From Protula sp. h YS-2021 (Eukaryota > Annelida > Polychaeta > Sabellida > Serpulidae), in contig OX457029.1 of assembly GCA_949752745.1 (NCBI GenBank), forward strand, positions 44,874,500 to 44,938,499: 64,000 bases of DNA, read 5' to 3'. Positions 49,558 through 63,700 of the stretch are shown here, one piece after another. The translations under genes and the position numbers were made by a program. Below the pieces are notes generated by a model. It saw nothing but the letters and a program-made list of their open reading frames with translations, did no database searches and was not told the DNA's origin. Each line of letters opens with the position of its first letter. The first letter of the stretch is position 1.

Positions 49558-51845
49558 CAGACGGGGCCGTTATACAAGTCCGGGACAAAGGGCCCCCCCA
49601 AACGGCCCCTTTTTGGGGGGACCCGGACATAACGGCCCAAGTAAAAAAAAAGACGAACATTTGGGTCCGAATGTTATATCCTTATCATTGCGTAACTTTG
49701 GGGGAAAACATTGAAAAGACAGACTTCAACATTTTTCATTTCTACTTCCGGTATTTTCACAGCTATGAATAATACTGCTAAGGTCTGATCTGCTCAAGTT
49801 CAAACAGAGTTAGTCTAATTTCACTCGTCTTCACAACTATGAAAGCACTGCTGCGGTTTCACTCTGCATAGGTTCGAAATAGCGTGAGCCTCATTTCACT
49901 CGTTTCCCTCGAGATTCTGCCTGTTGACAGGGTGCCATCTGATGTTGTGTCCAACACCACGGAGGAATTGTGGGATGATCTTACGTCCAGCAGCTCGATC
50001 TTGGCACACGCTTTCTGGGTGGATCGCCTCTCAAGTCTTGCTGAGACAAGGTTGTCACGGTGCAATCTTCTTTCTTAATGGCAACAAACAAGGCCCAAAT
50101 CGATGAATGGGCGTATCTTACGAGTTAAAAAAAAGATTATTCCACTCCTCACTTCGATTATTCGTCCTTGCCTCGTCGTACAGGACTGTGTCGTGTGCAT
50201 TCCACAACCGGGCGGGAAATCTTGGTGGCATTCTTCGCGTCTGAATAGCGACATGCACCTGGACTGCAGCAGCTGGACTATGACGAAAAGTACCAGTAAC
50301 ATAGGTCGACGCAAAGTAGTCCACCAGGGGTTCTGAGCCATTCGAAGCATTTTCGCGTAGGTGCCTCGGTTCTTCTTCTACCTCATCTATGAGAAGAAAG
50401 GCTGAAGCGTCTAGTTTTCCTTCAAAAAAGCTTGAAATCTTCGTCATTCTGGTAGCGCACAGCCAATCCGCCACGTAGCTTGAGTGAAGTGGAAGAAACA
50501 GCCACGTATGCATAGTCCTGGGCCAAATACAGTCTCCAAAGCTCTCATTACAGCTGACGATTTCCTTAAACCAGACCAAACGCCGTGGCTATAGTGGTAT
50601 TACCCAGCGGCACGCGTATGACGTAAAGCTGAGTAAATCCCTGGGGCGCCATAGCAAAGTTACCGTCCAAGAAGCACGTTTTGGAGGAAGCCAGTAAGCG
50701 AAAGGCTTCCTGAGATTCAAAGACTTATATTCTGCTATCGACAGTTTGGTCGGTGTAGTAAAACAAGAAGGCCTGGCGATTGTCGCTGTTTGTTTTGCAC
50801 ATTTCCCCTCAATATGGAGATCTGTTACGCGATCAGGAACTGATGGGACGTTGGTTTGCGTCGAATCATCTTTTTCATTGCCCCTTCTTTACCCATTAGC
50901 GGTGGCGCCTCGTCCAGTACATCAGCGCGCTGATACTACCAGGGCACTTGGCTTGTCTTGTGAATTGTTTGCCATTTCCTTGAGAATTGACTTTGCTTTG
51001 GCAGATTCTGCTTCTGTAATGCACGCGTCTTGGTTGCGTTCTTTTGCATCTTGAGCGTCGTCAAAGTTAGTTATTCCTCCTTGGTAGTGTGTGCAGCAAC
51101 AAGCACACCTCCAAGGTATTCTTCCTGATTTAAACGTGCGTTTCTGCACATAAATGAAAAAATCCCAACAGATTTTTGGTTTGCCTTTATTGCTCTGAAT
51201 AATCTCCATTATCATGCGATAAATGCAATAATGATTCTGGTGATAACAACCCTTTATATAACATTTTTACAAGATGTGGATTCAATCGAATTTTAAATCT
51301 ACAGTAAGGTTTCAACCAGCTGCACAACTGGACTTCAAATGCAGTAATTTCTAAAAAATCTGCAGAACATTGGCATCTATGAGGGAACTAATCAACAAAA
51401 TAATTCTTTGGATTAGGATAACGATAATCCCTCAGCCCGTTGAGTAAACCAGGGGCTCATAAGCACACCTTGCAGATAACGACTTCAAATACGATAATCC
51501 TATAAAGAATTTATTTTCAGTAGCATCTGCAGTGAGGATTTAGCTACGTAATTCTAACTATTTTCTAGAGTAATTATATTTGGGTAAACTGTGTGTAATT
51601 TCTTGAGTAAATATTTGAGTAAAATGTTTTCCTTGAGTAAACCACTGGCAGAAGTTTACCCAATAATTTTTGTTATATTTTGTATAAAAGTAATTTTTTT
51701 ATTTTTGCGGGGCCCAAATGAACGGCTTTTCACTTGGAGCCGTTATGCTCTGGTTTCAAATGAGTGGGGTCGTAATTGGCGGGACCGTTATGTCCGGGTC
51801 CCTTTTCGACGGGCCCTTTTGTACGGATACTACAATGCCATATTA
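49558..51845. mobile_element. Decayed MULE-type transposon with FLYWCH transposase
   Basis: GC-rich ends share GGGACCCGGACATAACGG(C/T)CC in inverted orientation (49617-49640 and 51775-51805) with further inverted matches to the edge (TACAAGTCCGGGACAAAGGGCC against TCCGTACAAAAGGGCC). The enclosed minus-strand sequence carries FLYWCH and MULE transposase remnants. Confidence 0.65.
50110..51215 (-). pseudogene. MULE transposase with FLYWCH finger, degraded
   Basis: At 51215-50922 a FLYWCH-type finger is readable (SNKGKPKICWDFFIYVQKRT, IPWRCACC, then a KAKSILKEMANNSQDKPS linker). At 50680-50585 the first catalytic region reads FLDGNFAMAPQGFTQLYVI. At 50480-50120 the distal region reads VDYFASTYVTGTFR, RRMPPRFPARLWNAHDT and RTNNRSEEWNNLF. 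The blocks lie in different frames with stops between them, so the gene is dead. Motif order matches MULE transposases widespread in invertebrates. Confidence 0.75.
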
Positions 51846-51859
51846 GATCAGCTCAGTTA

Positions 51860-52850
51860 AAACTGTACACATTCTCAAAGAAGTTAGTGGGACAACCGCA
51901 AGTTGTAATCTAGGTCTGTCTTATAAGCAATGTTTATAATTGCTAAGCATTTATGCTGTCTTCTTAATACTGAAAAATAAGCAAAATTATAATCATATCC
52001 ATAGTTAAAATGATGGTTAAGCAGCACATCTAATGTCTATGATTCCAGAATATTCAGAAAACAAAGGCTTATTTGTAGTGAGCTATTTTTAGTTAAAGCA
52101 TTGTCATTACTATTTTATATATAAATAAGTGAAAACGTCTGGCCACTCGATAAATGTGTTTCCGAATAATAAATACCAGCGACATCATCTACTAATATTG
52201 ATTATGTTACAAACTAAACATTAATAATTAAAGTGACTCCTCATTTTAACGAAATGTTCCACTCTGCATCAAAGGGGCTCAAAGAGGTCTGCTTCTTATA
52301 AAAGCAACGCAGCAAAGAAAATCCTTGTCATAAACCCCATACAATCGAGGCGGAAGGAACACACCAGCAGCATCACACATATTGCTTAAACCATGCAAAA
52401 TCTATGTCGATACGTTAACAGGCTGCAACAAAAATGAAGGAACATCAGCAATGCCTCATGTCAGTAGCTAGACCAATTTCTGTGGAACGAACGTTAGATT
52501 TCTGAGAAACACTGTTATAATCGCTTATAAATTAGCTGTTCGTTGCTCTTCAATGCAATGTTTTCCGTCACTGAGTTACCTTGGTATGGCGGTTTTAGCT
52601 AGACCCTTTCAGTAGTGCGTAGCGTGACGCTTTCGATACTTGAAGCGTAGGAATACAGTTGTGTGTATTTATTCTTCATATGCACTTCAAAAATACTGAT
52701 GTTTTGCTTGCATGTGCACTGACAATCACCAAATAAAAAAATTTGGAGTAGCTAGATGAAATTCTTTAGCCTGGTCTACAGTATGTAAATGTAATTTATA
52801 CAAAAGGTGTACATATTACTTTTAAAACTAACTTCTTAACAGCAAATATA

Positions 52851-52921
<71 letters not shown>

Positions 52922-54200
52922 TGCCACTTCATAAATCGACAGTCACTTCCATGGAAAAAGAGAAGTGAAAGTAGTCTTCACTTCAGTCACATCATAAACG
53001 TATTGTAATGAACAATGACCATTCTGATTCAAACATTTTGAACAGCAGCTTGTGTTAGATCTGTCACGGAAGTGTAGATTTCTTGCTACATGCACATGCA
53101 TTTGCCATAACGGTATCTCGCATTGTAATTTGAATGAGCTGATGCTCGAGACGGAATAGATTCAACTTTTTATACTTTTTAAGTTCTTTTTATACTTTAG
53201 AAGTCAATTAAGGATACATAACACATAATGACCCAACGTATTAAGTTTGCTTCATTTAGCTTGTGAAATGTCCAGTCATTTAAAAAATATTACTACCTAC
53301 CTAGTGTCCGATAAGCTTAACAAAGCAAAGCTAATCTTGCTATGTTCTCTTATAGGGCGGCTTAAACCCCGACAAATCTTGTTCGTTCTTAATCCGTCTT
53401 TTCAAACTCCGCACTATGTATAAAAATAGGACGTTACACTTTAGCGTTACGTCATTGCGATGTCGAAGATTTTTAGCTAAGTTAAGCAAATATCCGGGAG
53501 CCGACATTTTTTGCTCAGGATCAACTAAGCCAGGAAAGTTCAATTCCTCCTGAATAGTTGTTTTTCATAGTGCGGATTTGCTCAGGATTAGTTAAGTTTA
53601 GAAAATTACAGTCTGTATAGAAAGCACATATTAAGAAATTAGGATTTGCATAACAGATCAACTCAACCATAGATGTTTCAGCAAAACTTGCTTAAGCATC
53701 TTGGGAAAAAAGATATAAATAATATGCTCAACGACACCTATCTGATGTTAAGCCGGTTGAAAAATGTAATGATAAACACTAATGACACTAATGATAAACA
53801 TTATAAAAGATAAAACTTACTTAATTAAAACTTACTACATGAAAAATACTCAGTTCACTTGGTTTTAAAGTACAATGTTTTCCGTACCAAAATAAACATG
53901 TTTAAAGTCGGGGAATGTTTTTGTGAATATGTAAATTTTAGTTGAAAGCACAAGCAGCTTCTTAAAACAAAATCCTTTCATGGGAGGCGGAGTGGGGTGC
54001 CAGTGCCACTGAAACCAGTAAATGCACAGTACATGTTCATTATGGGTCAGAGTGATCTCTGGTCATTCAAGCACGTCTTGAATTTAATGAAAAGGATAGC
54101 AAAGGAAAATCGTTTTATCATCTTAGATCTCTTAATTACAAAACTCCAATTTTAGCATGACGATGCTTGAAAAACACGGAGTAATTTCTTTATGATAAAG
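51860..54200. other. Intergenic; (TA)n microsatellite at 52845-52920
   Basis: AT-rich. About 70 bp TA/TATA repeat. 53330-53590 contains a direct repeat of a TTTGCTCAGGAT(C/T)A block, probably an old element. No gene seen. Confidence 0.5.
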
Positions 54201-55474
54201 GAAATACAGATGAAACCACTTAATCGCATACCGGTTAAACGCATATATCGGTTAACTGCATATTATTCTCAAATCCCAGACCATTTCCAGTGCTATCTAT
54301 AGGAAATTTAACCGGATAATTGCATACCGCTTAATCGCATAAACCGGATAAACGCATAGCTTTTTCACGTTAATGTCGGAAACCGACCTTTTTACGGAAA
54401 TAAGAGCAGTTAAAGGGTTCCTTTAACTGAGGTAAATTTGTGTATATTTAAATGTTGTATGTTATATGTAGATTTGTTGACACCAAGCATTATCATTAAG
54501 TTAAACGTGTTATTTATCAAACAGTGTAGCTTATCGCCTATTCACCATGCCCCTTTGATACCTAAACAGTCCATACGAAACCTTATGTAATGTTAAGTTT
54601 TCTCACAACTGGACATCTTGATTAGCTGTTTTATCCGGGTAATACTTCATTACGTGTCAGGACCACTCTGCTCCAATCTGACCAAACTGATACCATGTGT
54701 TCAGTTACTGTTGACCACAATGCTAATTATGGGCGATAAGGCTAGTTATTTTAGACTCTTGAATAACAGATAATGTAGCTTCAAAGAACATAGTATCGAG
54801 CCTTTGTATGGACCAGTTAATATAAAAATCCGTGTAAAATACAGGAAAGGGAGAACGGGTCTCGGCAGCAACGCAGTAACATCGTTCCGCGAATAAAGGA
54901 ACGGTCTGTCGGAATTTACTAAACTAGTTATAAGAAACTTATGACTTGCAAAAGGTATTTATAATTAATTGGTTATAAATTCTATTTGTAGTTAAATACT
55001 TGTGTTTTATTTCTGTGTTACTCACAATTCCCGGTAATGGATTAAGTCGTAAAATCAACTACACACACCCTCAAAAATTTGGTTACGACATTAAAATGGA
55101 AAGCACACCAGTTAATTGCATAATTCTGGTTGACTATCCAAACAGTGCCACACTTAAATCAAACTAAGGGAGTGGGCTGCTCCTCGTTTATTTATCTAAT
55201 GCTTTGTATTCTGTTTGCTTGATCCATTATGTACATGTACCAACCGCACTCGCGGTTGTTAACAGTCAGTCTCGAACTCTTAATCAGCGCACTCTCTCAG
55301 CTCTCATTAGATAATGACCTTTATCCTTAACCCCGCACAGCTTTAGCTGACGCTAGATAATAGCCTGCAACTCCTAATCTCCACCCTGCCTGAGCTCTTA
55401 CTAAATAATGGCCTGAAACCCTTATTCCCCACGTTGTCTCAGATAACCGTGAGCGCAAAGTAATCATTTAACTA

Positions 55475-55885
55475 GAACCTCATTTCGCTACCAAAATGTT
55501 TAACACTTGACAAAAATTAAAACGCAAAAATACTTCTTTCAATGGGTCATTTCTTGAATAATATATTGCAAACAACACAGCTTGAATACGTCTTATAAGC
55601 CGAGTAGTGTTTGGTTTTTGTTGACTTAAGGTTTGCTTGGCTGATCAGCCATCCGCAGTGTTATATATTTACGCAGTGAGAGCTCGCACAAAGCTAAGCA
55701 ACTGTGTTCTGTGATGTGTGATGAATGCTCCACATTTACTTGCAAGAAATACACTCTTTTCACATGGCGTTTTAAACAAGACAACGAAATCGAAGGTGAA
55801 AATAAAAAGTGTCATGCACACGTTTATATCAAGTTCTTCATGAGTCCCAAGTTTCGTGGCCCTAGGGCCCGTCGTGTCAGCGGGG
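55475..55885. repeat. TTAACACTTGACAA repeat, copy 2 (inverted)
   Basis: Reverse orientation relative to 49001-49490, interrupted at its far end by the TTGACCAAC element. Confidence 0.75.
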
Positions 55886-55889
55886 TACA

Positions 55890-56485
55890 TACAATTTGAC
55901 CAACCGCAATTTGACCAACCACAATTTGACCAACAGAAATTTGACCAACTGCAATTTGACCAACCGCTTAATGGAAAAACTGACATTTGACCAACTTTCA
56001 GTTTTAGATATACATAACCTTGTAAATCTAGGAGTTCGAGGTTTCGTAAGAAAAAGTAATTTCAAAGAAGTGGTCATTCGTATCAAAGAGATGTTGTGCT
56101 AATCCTCTCGCTGTCAATGAGTGTCATAAGGTTGAGTTCCACGTGCCCCGTTAATCTCCGTAATCCGGCGTTATACAAACAAACCCAAACCTGGTGGAAG
56201 CTTTAGTGTCATCTCAGGTACGTGTTTTATGTGAAGTTTTGCGAGGATATGAGATTACTACCATTACAGTACTTTTACTCGCAGTGTTATAACTGTTTAA
56301 ATGTTGCTTTTGTCGGAACATTTGTGATTGCTAATGTTTTACTGATAAGTGGTACGAAAAACAATAAATTATGAAGTTGGTCAAATGTCCGTTTTTTCAT
56401 TAAAAGGTTGGTCAAATTGCGGATGGTCAAATTTCGGTTGGTCAAATTTCGGTTGGTCAAATTTCGGTTGGTCAAATGTCCTACA
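55890..56485. mobile_element. Fold-back element with TTGACCAAC end repeats
   Basis: Five AATTTGACCAAC(C/A/T)GC-type repeats at the left end face five inverted GGTTGGTCAAATTTC repeats at the right end, around a ~430-bp unique interior. Nested between copies 2 and 3 of the TTAACACTTGACAA repeat. Confidence 0.8.
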
Positions 56486-56514
56486 CCCGTGTCAGCTGAG
56501 TAGATGACAGTTTT

Positions 56515-56825
56515 CCGATTTTTTGTGTCTTCTTCTCTCACTCTATGGGCCCCAGGATCATGAAACTTGGGATTTATGAAGAGCTTGACCTGAACGTGCG
56601 CATGTCACTTTTTATTTTCGTCTTCGATTTCGTTTTTTTTAAAAACGCCATGTGAAAAGAGTGTATTTTTTGCAAGTAAATGTCTAGTATTTAACCCACA
56701 TCACAAAATGCACAGTTGCTCAGTGAGCTTTGTGCGAGCTCTCACTGCGTAAATAGATAACACGGCCTATACCTGATCAGTTAATAAAACCTTTAGTCAA
56801 CAAAAACAAAACCAAACTATAATAA
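56515..56825. repeat. TTAACACTTGACAA repeat, copy 3 (partial, direct)
   Basis: Matches 49080-49380 from TTCCGATTTTTTGTGTCTTC onward. Confidence 0.75.
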
Positions 56826-56989
56826 AAGAATTGAATAACAAAGTTGCTCAAATGCGGGGATGAGGAGGGGCGAGGATGCACGTTTAATAACTACCGCAAA
56901 TGAAAAAATAGACACGGCAAGAGTACTCCGGATAACCGCATAACAGGGCTTGGCAAATTGGCTATGCGACTAACCGGTTTCGTCTGTAA

Positions 56990-59940
56990 TGCTTTTATAT
57001 CATAGTCTGCAGGACAAGGGGAAACGACTGTCGATCTGTTTTCAAGGTATATAAAAGGGTATATGTGTATATGAAACTAGATGGAATATTAAATGCAGGA
57101 ATTGAATATTGAATAATCTTAATACTGAATAAAACATTTGATAAGTTCCCTTATGTGCTTTCATTCTTAGGATATTTATCCACAGATACGTTCTTTTTCT
57201 CCCCATAGTTGTCCACATACGGTCTTAAATAGGAAATAGGAGAAAACAAAAAATACTGTAATTCACATACATTTGTCTAAAGCAAAATGGTTTGAAAAGC
57301 ATCAGCGCTAACGGATCACAGTTGTAGGTTGAATGCTTGTTTTACCCACTATGGTGATATCACAGCCAATTATCTTTCACCCCACATGGTTTCCAGTTAC
57401 ATTAGGGGAATGCGCTAGGTCCAACGCCCCTGGACGTTCTATTTTACATACCATCTGAATCACATATACCTGACTGGTTTTAGGGCACAGATAAAAGTGT
57501 AAGGGTTAAGCTTGACTGCGCTACATCCATTGGCAGTATCCGTTTGACGGAAATTAATTTCACTAAGCATCCCAATCGCTCTTTAATCACTGCAGATCAA
57601 ATATAAATTGATATGATTAGTAAAGGAAATAGAAGCGATTTTCTTCCATTGTGTCTGTAGCCAAGGATACTCGGGTCGTGTGATGTAGCCGAGGTTTTTG
57701 ATATGCTCGTTGGTGTTCCAGGTATTGAGCCTGTGAGCTATCGCTTTCTTGAGGTTAATTGAAACAATGTTAAAAGGTTGAAATAATGTTTCTTTGACGT
57801 AAAAACTCCAAGAACACCAAGGGTCCCTAAGCGGTCTTTATTTAGGCTGTAGACTGCGTTTTTTTATTAATACGGATATTAATGATATAAGGTTGCTTAA
57901 TATCTATCAATTTAATCCTGAAATGTGTAACGCATGACATTTAAGCCGCCCCTTTTTCTCAATTAGCTCATGCTGATCAGCGAGAAATAGACATGTTTGT
58001 TAGGATAACGCATGCAGCCATTTTGGTATAATTATTTCTTTTGACATCAAGCCATGCAAAAAGTGGCTTATCTGATCCTGCGAAACTGGTTGGAATATAT
58101 AATTATTACATAGGGAATTAAATGCTTTGTTCAAGAAGAGTAATTATATACACTGAACGCCAAATTCACAAATGTCAGCGAAATTTGGATATGGACCATA
58201 TGAGCTAAATGAGCAAAGGTGTGATTTCTTAAATAAATTAGAGAAGCAAACATGATCTTTCCCTTTAAAAAAGACAAACAGACATGCGAATTTTTAACCA
58301 AACCAACACCGCGGTCGAAGAACACAGAAAATATAAATGGTAAATCTAGGGTTGTTCAGTTGGTATTTCCATAGCAATAATATGTCTCCATCCTCAAAAT
58401 GTTTTAGCTACATTGTGGCTTTCAGATTTCAACTCATTTTGAGGTTTTTGATATGCTCACATTACAGACTAAGAGCGAAAAAATCGCAGAACTCTTTCGG
58501 TGTAAGGACTGGCACTGATTGCAAGTTACACCCCTCGCTCATTTTCTAAATAGCGACAAATCGCATCCTGTTATTATTGGATGAGGGGAGGGGAGGAGTG
58601 TAGTAGATTTTATGAACATTAATAGTGAAAGATGAAAAATCCAAACAAGTCATTATTCTCATTTAACTAAGTAGTTGACAATTATCCAGCGAGCCTCATT
58701 TTCCCATTAAACTGCTCCGCGACAGATGCAGAGAATAATGAGAGAACACACTTCATCTCCATCAGTGAACTCTATTAGTATCAATCAAAACCGGGGCATT
58801 TAATTTATCCTTATTAATAAACAGCCGATAGGGGGCATTGTCGCCGCTGCGAGTCAGGTTGAAGGTGTGAGCCTGGGGATCTGAAAGAAAGACCCCGTGG
58901 TATCTCTAACTGCGTTTAACAAACCACTCTTTGCATTCAGGACAACTCGTAGGGTGAAAAGAACGCTGTGTTGTTGACACAATGAGGACATATGGGAACA
59001 TTTTCTTTCTTTTTTTTTTTTTAAAAATCCATTGAGCACGAAACAAAACAATATTGCACTAGCATTGGGGCTCAAATTGGCTATAATTTCGTTACTGATC
59101 TAATGAATAGCAAAACAAAGGACATGACAACCGGCTGGCAATTCCTGGCGTCGTGGAAGGAAGGGAGGGCCAGTAGAATAGACCACGGCCACGCCTATTA
59201 GCTTTGGAACAACTTTCTATTAAAGAAGGTGAAACTGTAGCTAATTGCCGGTGCCTTTGAAGTTACCCCCAGCGCAGCGGTGTATTGAAAGCTTTTGACT
59301 TAAACTTTTCAACGACTGTAAACGTAATTAAATTTATTTGTGAATAGTATTCAAATTAAAGACGCCAAGAGTGTCAAACAATGTAGAGAGAGGCGTGATG
59401 ACGTCATGGGATGTTGCTAGCCACCTGCACTTTTTTCTATGAGAACAAAAAGCCGGTTGTGTTGAGTTCATAGGGAATTCGTACATGCAGTAACACAATA
59501 ACACGTTTGGTCGGCCTTACTAACTGATTTGTTTTTTATGAAACTCCTGTTTGTAAAAGCCAGTGACAATTTATTTTTTTAAAAGATCTGCCTATTTATT
59601 ACGACAAGATATGATAAGTAGAACAGATCAATTCATTGATATATTTGTCTCGGATATTTTAGAATGAATTGTTTTGATCATTATTTAATTATTTCGAATG
59701 AGTTATTTGAGTTATATTCCGTGAAACAACTGTAAAAATATTAAAACCAGCAAAGCAACACAGATTGTATTCCTTTTTCTCCCTCTTTTCTGTAATAGGA
59801 ATAATTTAGAACTGAAGACTGTGCAAAAATATCTTTTTTTCAGGAATGGCCCTAACGGTAGCTGTTCATATCCCAGGATTGTTATTTAACGTTATGGTTT
59901 TTCTTTTTCTTTTTCAATTTTTTTTAACGATTCCTTTGTA
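56990..59940. other. Intergenic, no gene seen
   Basis: AT-rich with short frames. 58690-58860 is less AT-rich and homeobox-site-rich (TTAATTTATCC, TATTAATAAAC), a possible conserved non-coding element. Confidence 0.45.
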
Positions 59941-60179
59941 TACAACTGTCCCTCAGACAACTCCCCCCCGAACAATTCCCCCCGTAGGAAAATTCCCCTC
60001 GAGGACTATTCCCCTCCCCCACTTAATTTTTATTTTTATTTTGCTTTGAATGTCAAAACAAAAATAAAACAACCAGGTATCTGTCATTTCTTTATTTGTA
60101 AAATACCTTAAAATAAAAAATGCAAAATTCTTCTGTCTGAAACGAAAGTCTTTTCTGCCATTTAAAACCTGATGTTGTG

Positions 60180-60340
60180 GGCAATTCCACGCAAATAGTC
60201 AGCAATCTGTCGGTTTTCGAAGTCGCGGACTATTTGACGAATGCGCTGCGCAGAGTCGGCGTACTGGCGACGTGGTGGTTCGGGCAAGCGGCCACCATAA
60301 TTTGACCAGGTGCACCGCGAACGTTACGACGGTTTGGATA
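60180..60340 (-). pseudogene. C-terminal remnant of a MULE transposase
   Basis: The minus strand reads YGGRLPEPPRRQYADSAQRI followed by a RDFENRQIADYLRGIAHN-like tail, as at the end of invertebrate MULE transposases. Nothing else of the gene is left. Confidence 0.5.
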
Positions 60341-60436
60341 AGGCATGTAAATTGCAATTGCGACAATGTTGAAAGGACAATTACACGGTCTCCAATTAGA
60401 AGATAAAAGGCCAATAATTTGTAAGAAAAGAGAGAC

Positions 60437-60439
<3 letters not shown>

Positions 60440-60500
<61 letters not shown>
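60440..60500. repeat. (AG)n microsatellite
   Basis: About 60 bp of AG. Confidence 0.95.
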
Positions 60501-60503
<3 letters not shown>

Positions 60504-60719
60504 CAAAGAAAAGAAAAAATAAGAAAAATTAAAAAAATATATAGAAAATATAGATAAATATAGAAAAAAAAATAGAAAAATAAAAATGAATGGGGGATGG
60601 GATAGTCCTCGGGGGGAATTGTCCTACGGGGGAATCTTTCGGGGGGGGGGGGGATTATCGGGGAGGGGTTGACTGGGGGGAATTGTCTGGGGGCGGGGGG
60701 AATTGTCCTGTTCCCGACG

Positions 60720-63700
60720 ACAGACCGGCAAATTGAAAATAAAAGTGAACCGGAGGGGAGCGGGGGTGGAAAGCGAAGACCTATACGGGTGAAAATCTCT
60801 AATGCTTAGAGATGGACAAAGATTTCTTCTCCAGTGATCAAAGAAGTGTGAATGTGCGTGGAATTAACTGAACCATGATTGAGATTTGTTCTTGCGCTGA
60901 AAACAGGAAGCGACCCAAATCTCACGAGAGTAAGAAACCGCATAAGGGCGATAATCGAAGATTACTTTGAAGTGCAAACGATATGGGCTGTTTATGCAAA
61001 TGAATAGCACGAATTGTTGATACCGCGATTGGAACGGAACGAGTCCATTGTTGACACTGAAAACTGTCGCAAATCACGAGAATGCAACCTTTAGCTAATG
61101 TTGCTTAGTATGAATCCAACGTATTTAGCTATTAAAGCTATACCGTTCGCATGTTATGCATGACTCCTTTTTCCAACGTAACTTGGTTTGTTTTATCTTT
61201 GTTTTATTTTATTTATTTATTTATTGCGGACATTATTATTTTTTCTTTTTTGCATTTTCAAAAATCATCAATGAACTTTGTTTTTGTAATATTCTCAATG
61301 CAGTCAATATCATTAATTTCAAGATATATGGCATTATAGAAATTTAACGAAAAATAAAACATTATACAGTTAAAAATTGCCCGGCGATGAAACAACTGTG
61401 ATAAAAAATTGCGATATTACAGCTGAGGTTTCTAGTTACATTTTTGCCAATATCCCAGTTGTTATAGACATTACATACAAGAAATGTAACCAATGGAGAA
61501 TAACTCTGGATCACATTATCCAAGCGTTATTTTATTTTCCACAAGCAATGATTGCAGCATAGTTAACGTAGAAATACCCTCCACAAATTATGCATATGAG
61601 GATGTTTTTATGTGTCCTATCAGAGGAAGAAGTTAGTATTTTCATCACCAAGTTACTCTTGACTTTCACTTAGTGCTAAATGATGGATGGACACTTTTAA
61701 CCCTTTACTTGTGCGAAATCACGCCTTAAATTCATAAAGATGCTCTAGCCGAGGCTAATGCGATGCATACCCCTAGGAGCAATTTGCCGTCTCTTAATCG
61801 CTCGCTACAAACGAGAGTTGACAGTAATGAAGTCGCTTCCATTTGATGGCATAGCCCGCAGAATGGATCACTGATCCACAGGGAAATGGGATCAGTTGAG
61901 TCAGTTCGCCATTAAGAGTGTTTCAATTTGAGCTCAAATACGGCCATTTCTGGTAAAAAGTCTTCAGCAGGATCTTGTCACAAATGTTTAGGATTTGCTC
62001 CAAATATCAATGCTAGCAACTAAAACAAAGGCAGAGCAGAAAGGCAGGTAAAATTGAAAGCCATTTTCTGACAGATTGGCCAGGAACCTCACCACTTATC
62101 TCGGAGAATATTTTTTCCATCTGCGCAATCCAGAATCTTGCCATGCAAACACAGGCCAAGATACCCCCTCTGACCACCGCATAAATTAGAAATATTTTTA
62201 GATGTTCTGGGCATATTTTAGCTGTTCGTTACTATGTTTATCGGGTGGTTGGGGAATATATCATAGTCATTTATTCATCATATTGCAGTAAAAATCCAAA
62301 TGCACAGTGATACACGTTATTTTTGCAGCAAATACCGAAATTACGTTTATATCTAATTGACTTAACAGCAAAAAGAAATTTAAAAAGAAATCCAACCTGC
62401 AAAGGAAACCCGGGATTCTATAGGCTAATCGCCGACATCTTTAACGATGCGACTCCGAATTCCCGCCTCGATAATCGGTATTGCCTAACAAATCAGACCC
62501 TCAAGACCAGCAAACAAGGGTAAATGAGAGACTTTTAAGGAGCTAAAAACCGTTTTAGCAGGGCATATAATGGATATAATTAGATATCATAGCTCATATC
62601 AACCCAGTGAACATCTCAGCTTATTAGCATCATGGTTGCAAACGTTACTCTAGTGCTTATCGCTTCAAATATAGGTTAGGTAGAAGACCCTTGCATAACA
62701 CTGACATGGAAAATTGTAAGGTTTTAATGGCCTTAAGGACCTGCATTAGCAGGTATAAATTAATGCCAATGGATGCTTAAGTAATTGAAATGAATTTTGA
62801 ACGATGACAAAAGCGTTTTTCTAACCCTAAATAAAAGTCTCACAGCGCCTCATCTTGTGGCATTGCAACCCCCCCCCACCCCCCCACCCCCACCCCCCCC
62901 CCACCCCTACAACGGAACCTAAAAAAAGAGAGCGTCCGCGATCAAGCATTGTGTAATTGCTGAATGCGGGATATAAAATATCCTATTGCAGAATGACACA
63001 CTGTACAGCTGACAATTATGTATGTGAAGACAACATCTTCAAATGCTTATTATTTCGTACGTCTGCTTGTATTGTTAGTGTCATTACTGTCGGCAGGGAC
63101 CGTCCATTAAGCGTCTGAATTTTTTAAGCACCCCCTCCCCCACACCTCCCTGCGTTGAATCTGCCATGTCACACCCCTATATCTCTCATCTACAAGCATG
63201 TTTCATTTGATTTAAAAAAAAACAGACTGTTTTCTCTAAGTATTGGAGCTGTGTTTTAGTTATATAACAAACGGTTCGTTTTATTACTTGTATATTTATA
63301 TCAAAATGTAATTAATAGGACTCGCTCATGTTCGAGCTAATGTTAGGAAGGCCCCTTTGACAGTCTGTTAATAAATGTATACAAGAGTGACATCAAAAAA
63401 GCGCATATTACTTTTTTATGAATCCCACACTGTGTGTTACCACAGAAAGCATGCAAGAAAGAACTAAAGAGCCACCTAGCGAGTAGCAGGGACGAGACAC
63501 CTAGCGAGCTTTTATATTTTTTCCAATTTCTGCAAGCCAAATAGATATGTCCTCTTGTATAGCAGTGAGCTGGAATACAAGAGCTGGTCTCGTCAGTAAT
63601 CAGAATGTACGCATTTATCGTCACGGGGGCTTCCGTTTGCATGACCAGGTCCCTAAGTGTCGTCGTAGTCTCCAATCCTATTTCATGAATTCAAACCAGC

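Larger units (their letters stand above)
54207..56986. mobile_element. ~2.8-kb TA-flanked transposon with nested repeats
   Basis: Left end CAGATGAAACCACTTAATCGCATA and right end, inverted, CAGACGAAACCGGTTAGTCGCATA are flanked by TA (54205-54206, 56987-56988). Internal copies of TTAATCGCATA(A/C)CCGG follow at 54310-54355. No transposase remains; the interior is occupied by two other repeat families. Confidence 0.75.
59940..60716. mobile_element. Fold-back element with C-rich/G-rich inverted ends
   Basis: CAGACAACTCCCCCC, ACAATTCCCCCCGTAGGA and CTCGAGGACTATTCCCC on the left are answered by inverted GGGGATGGGATAGTCCTCGGGGGGAATTGTCC-type sequence and further AATTGTC(C/T)GGGGG units on the right. 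The interior holds a MULE tail remnant (60180-60340) and an (AG)n tract. Confidence 0.75.

Noticed and set aside
50746..51054. Plus-strand frame within the MULE
   Set aside because: Antisense shadow of the FLYWCH transposase remnant.
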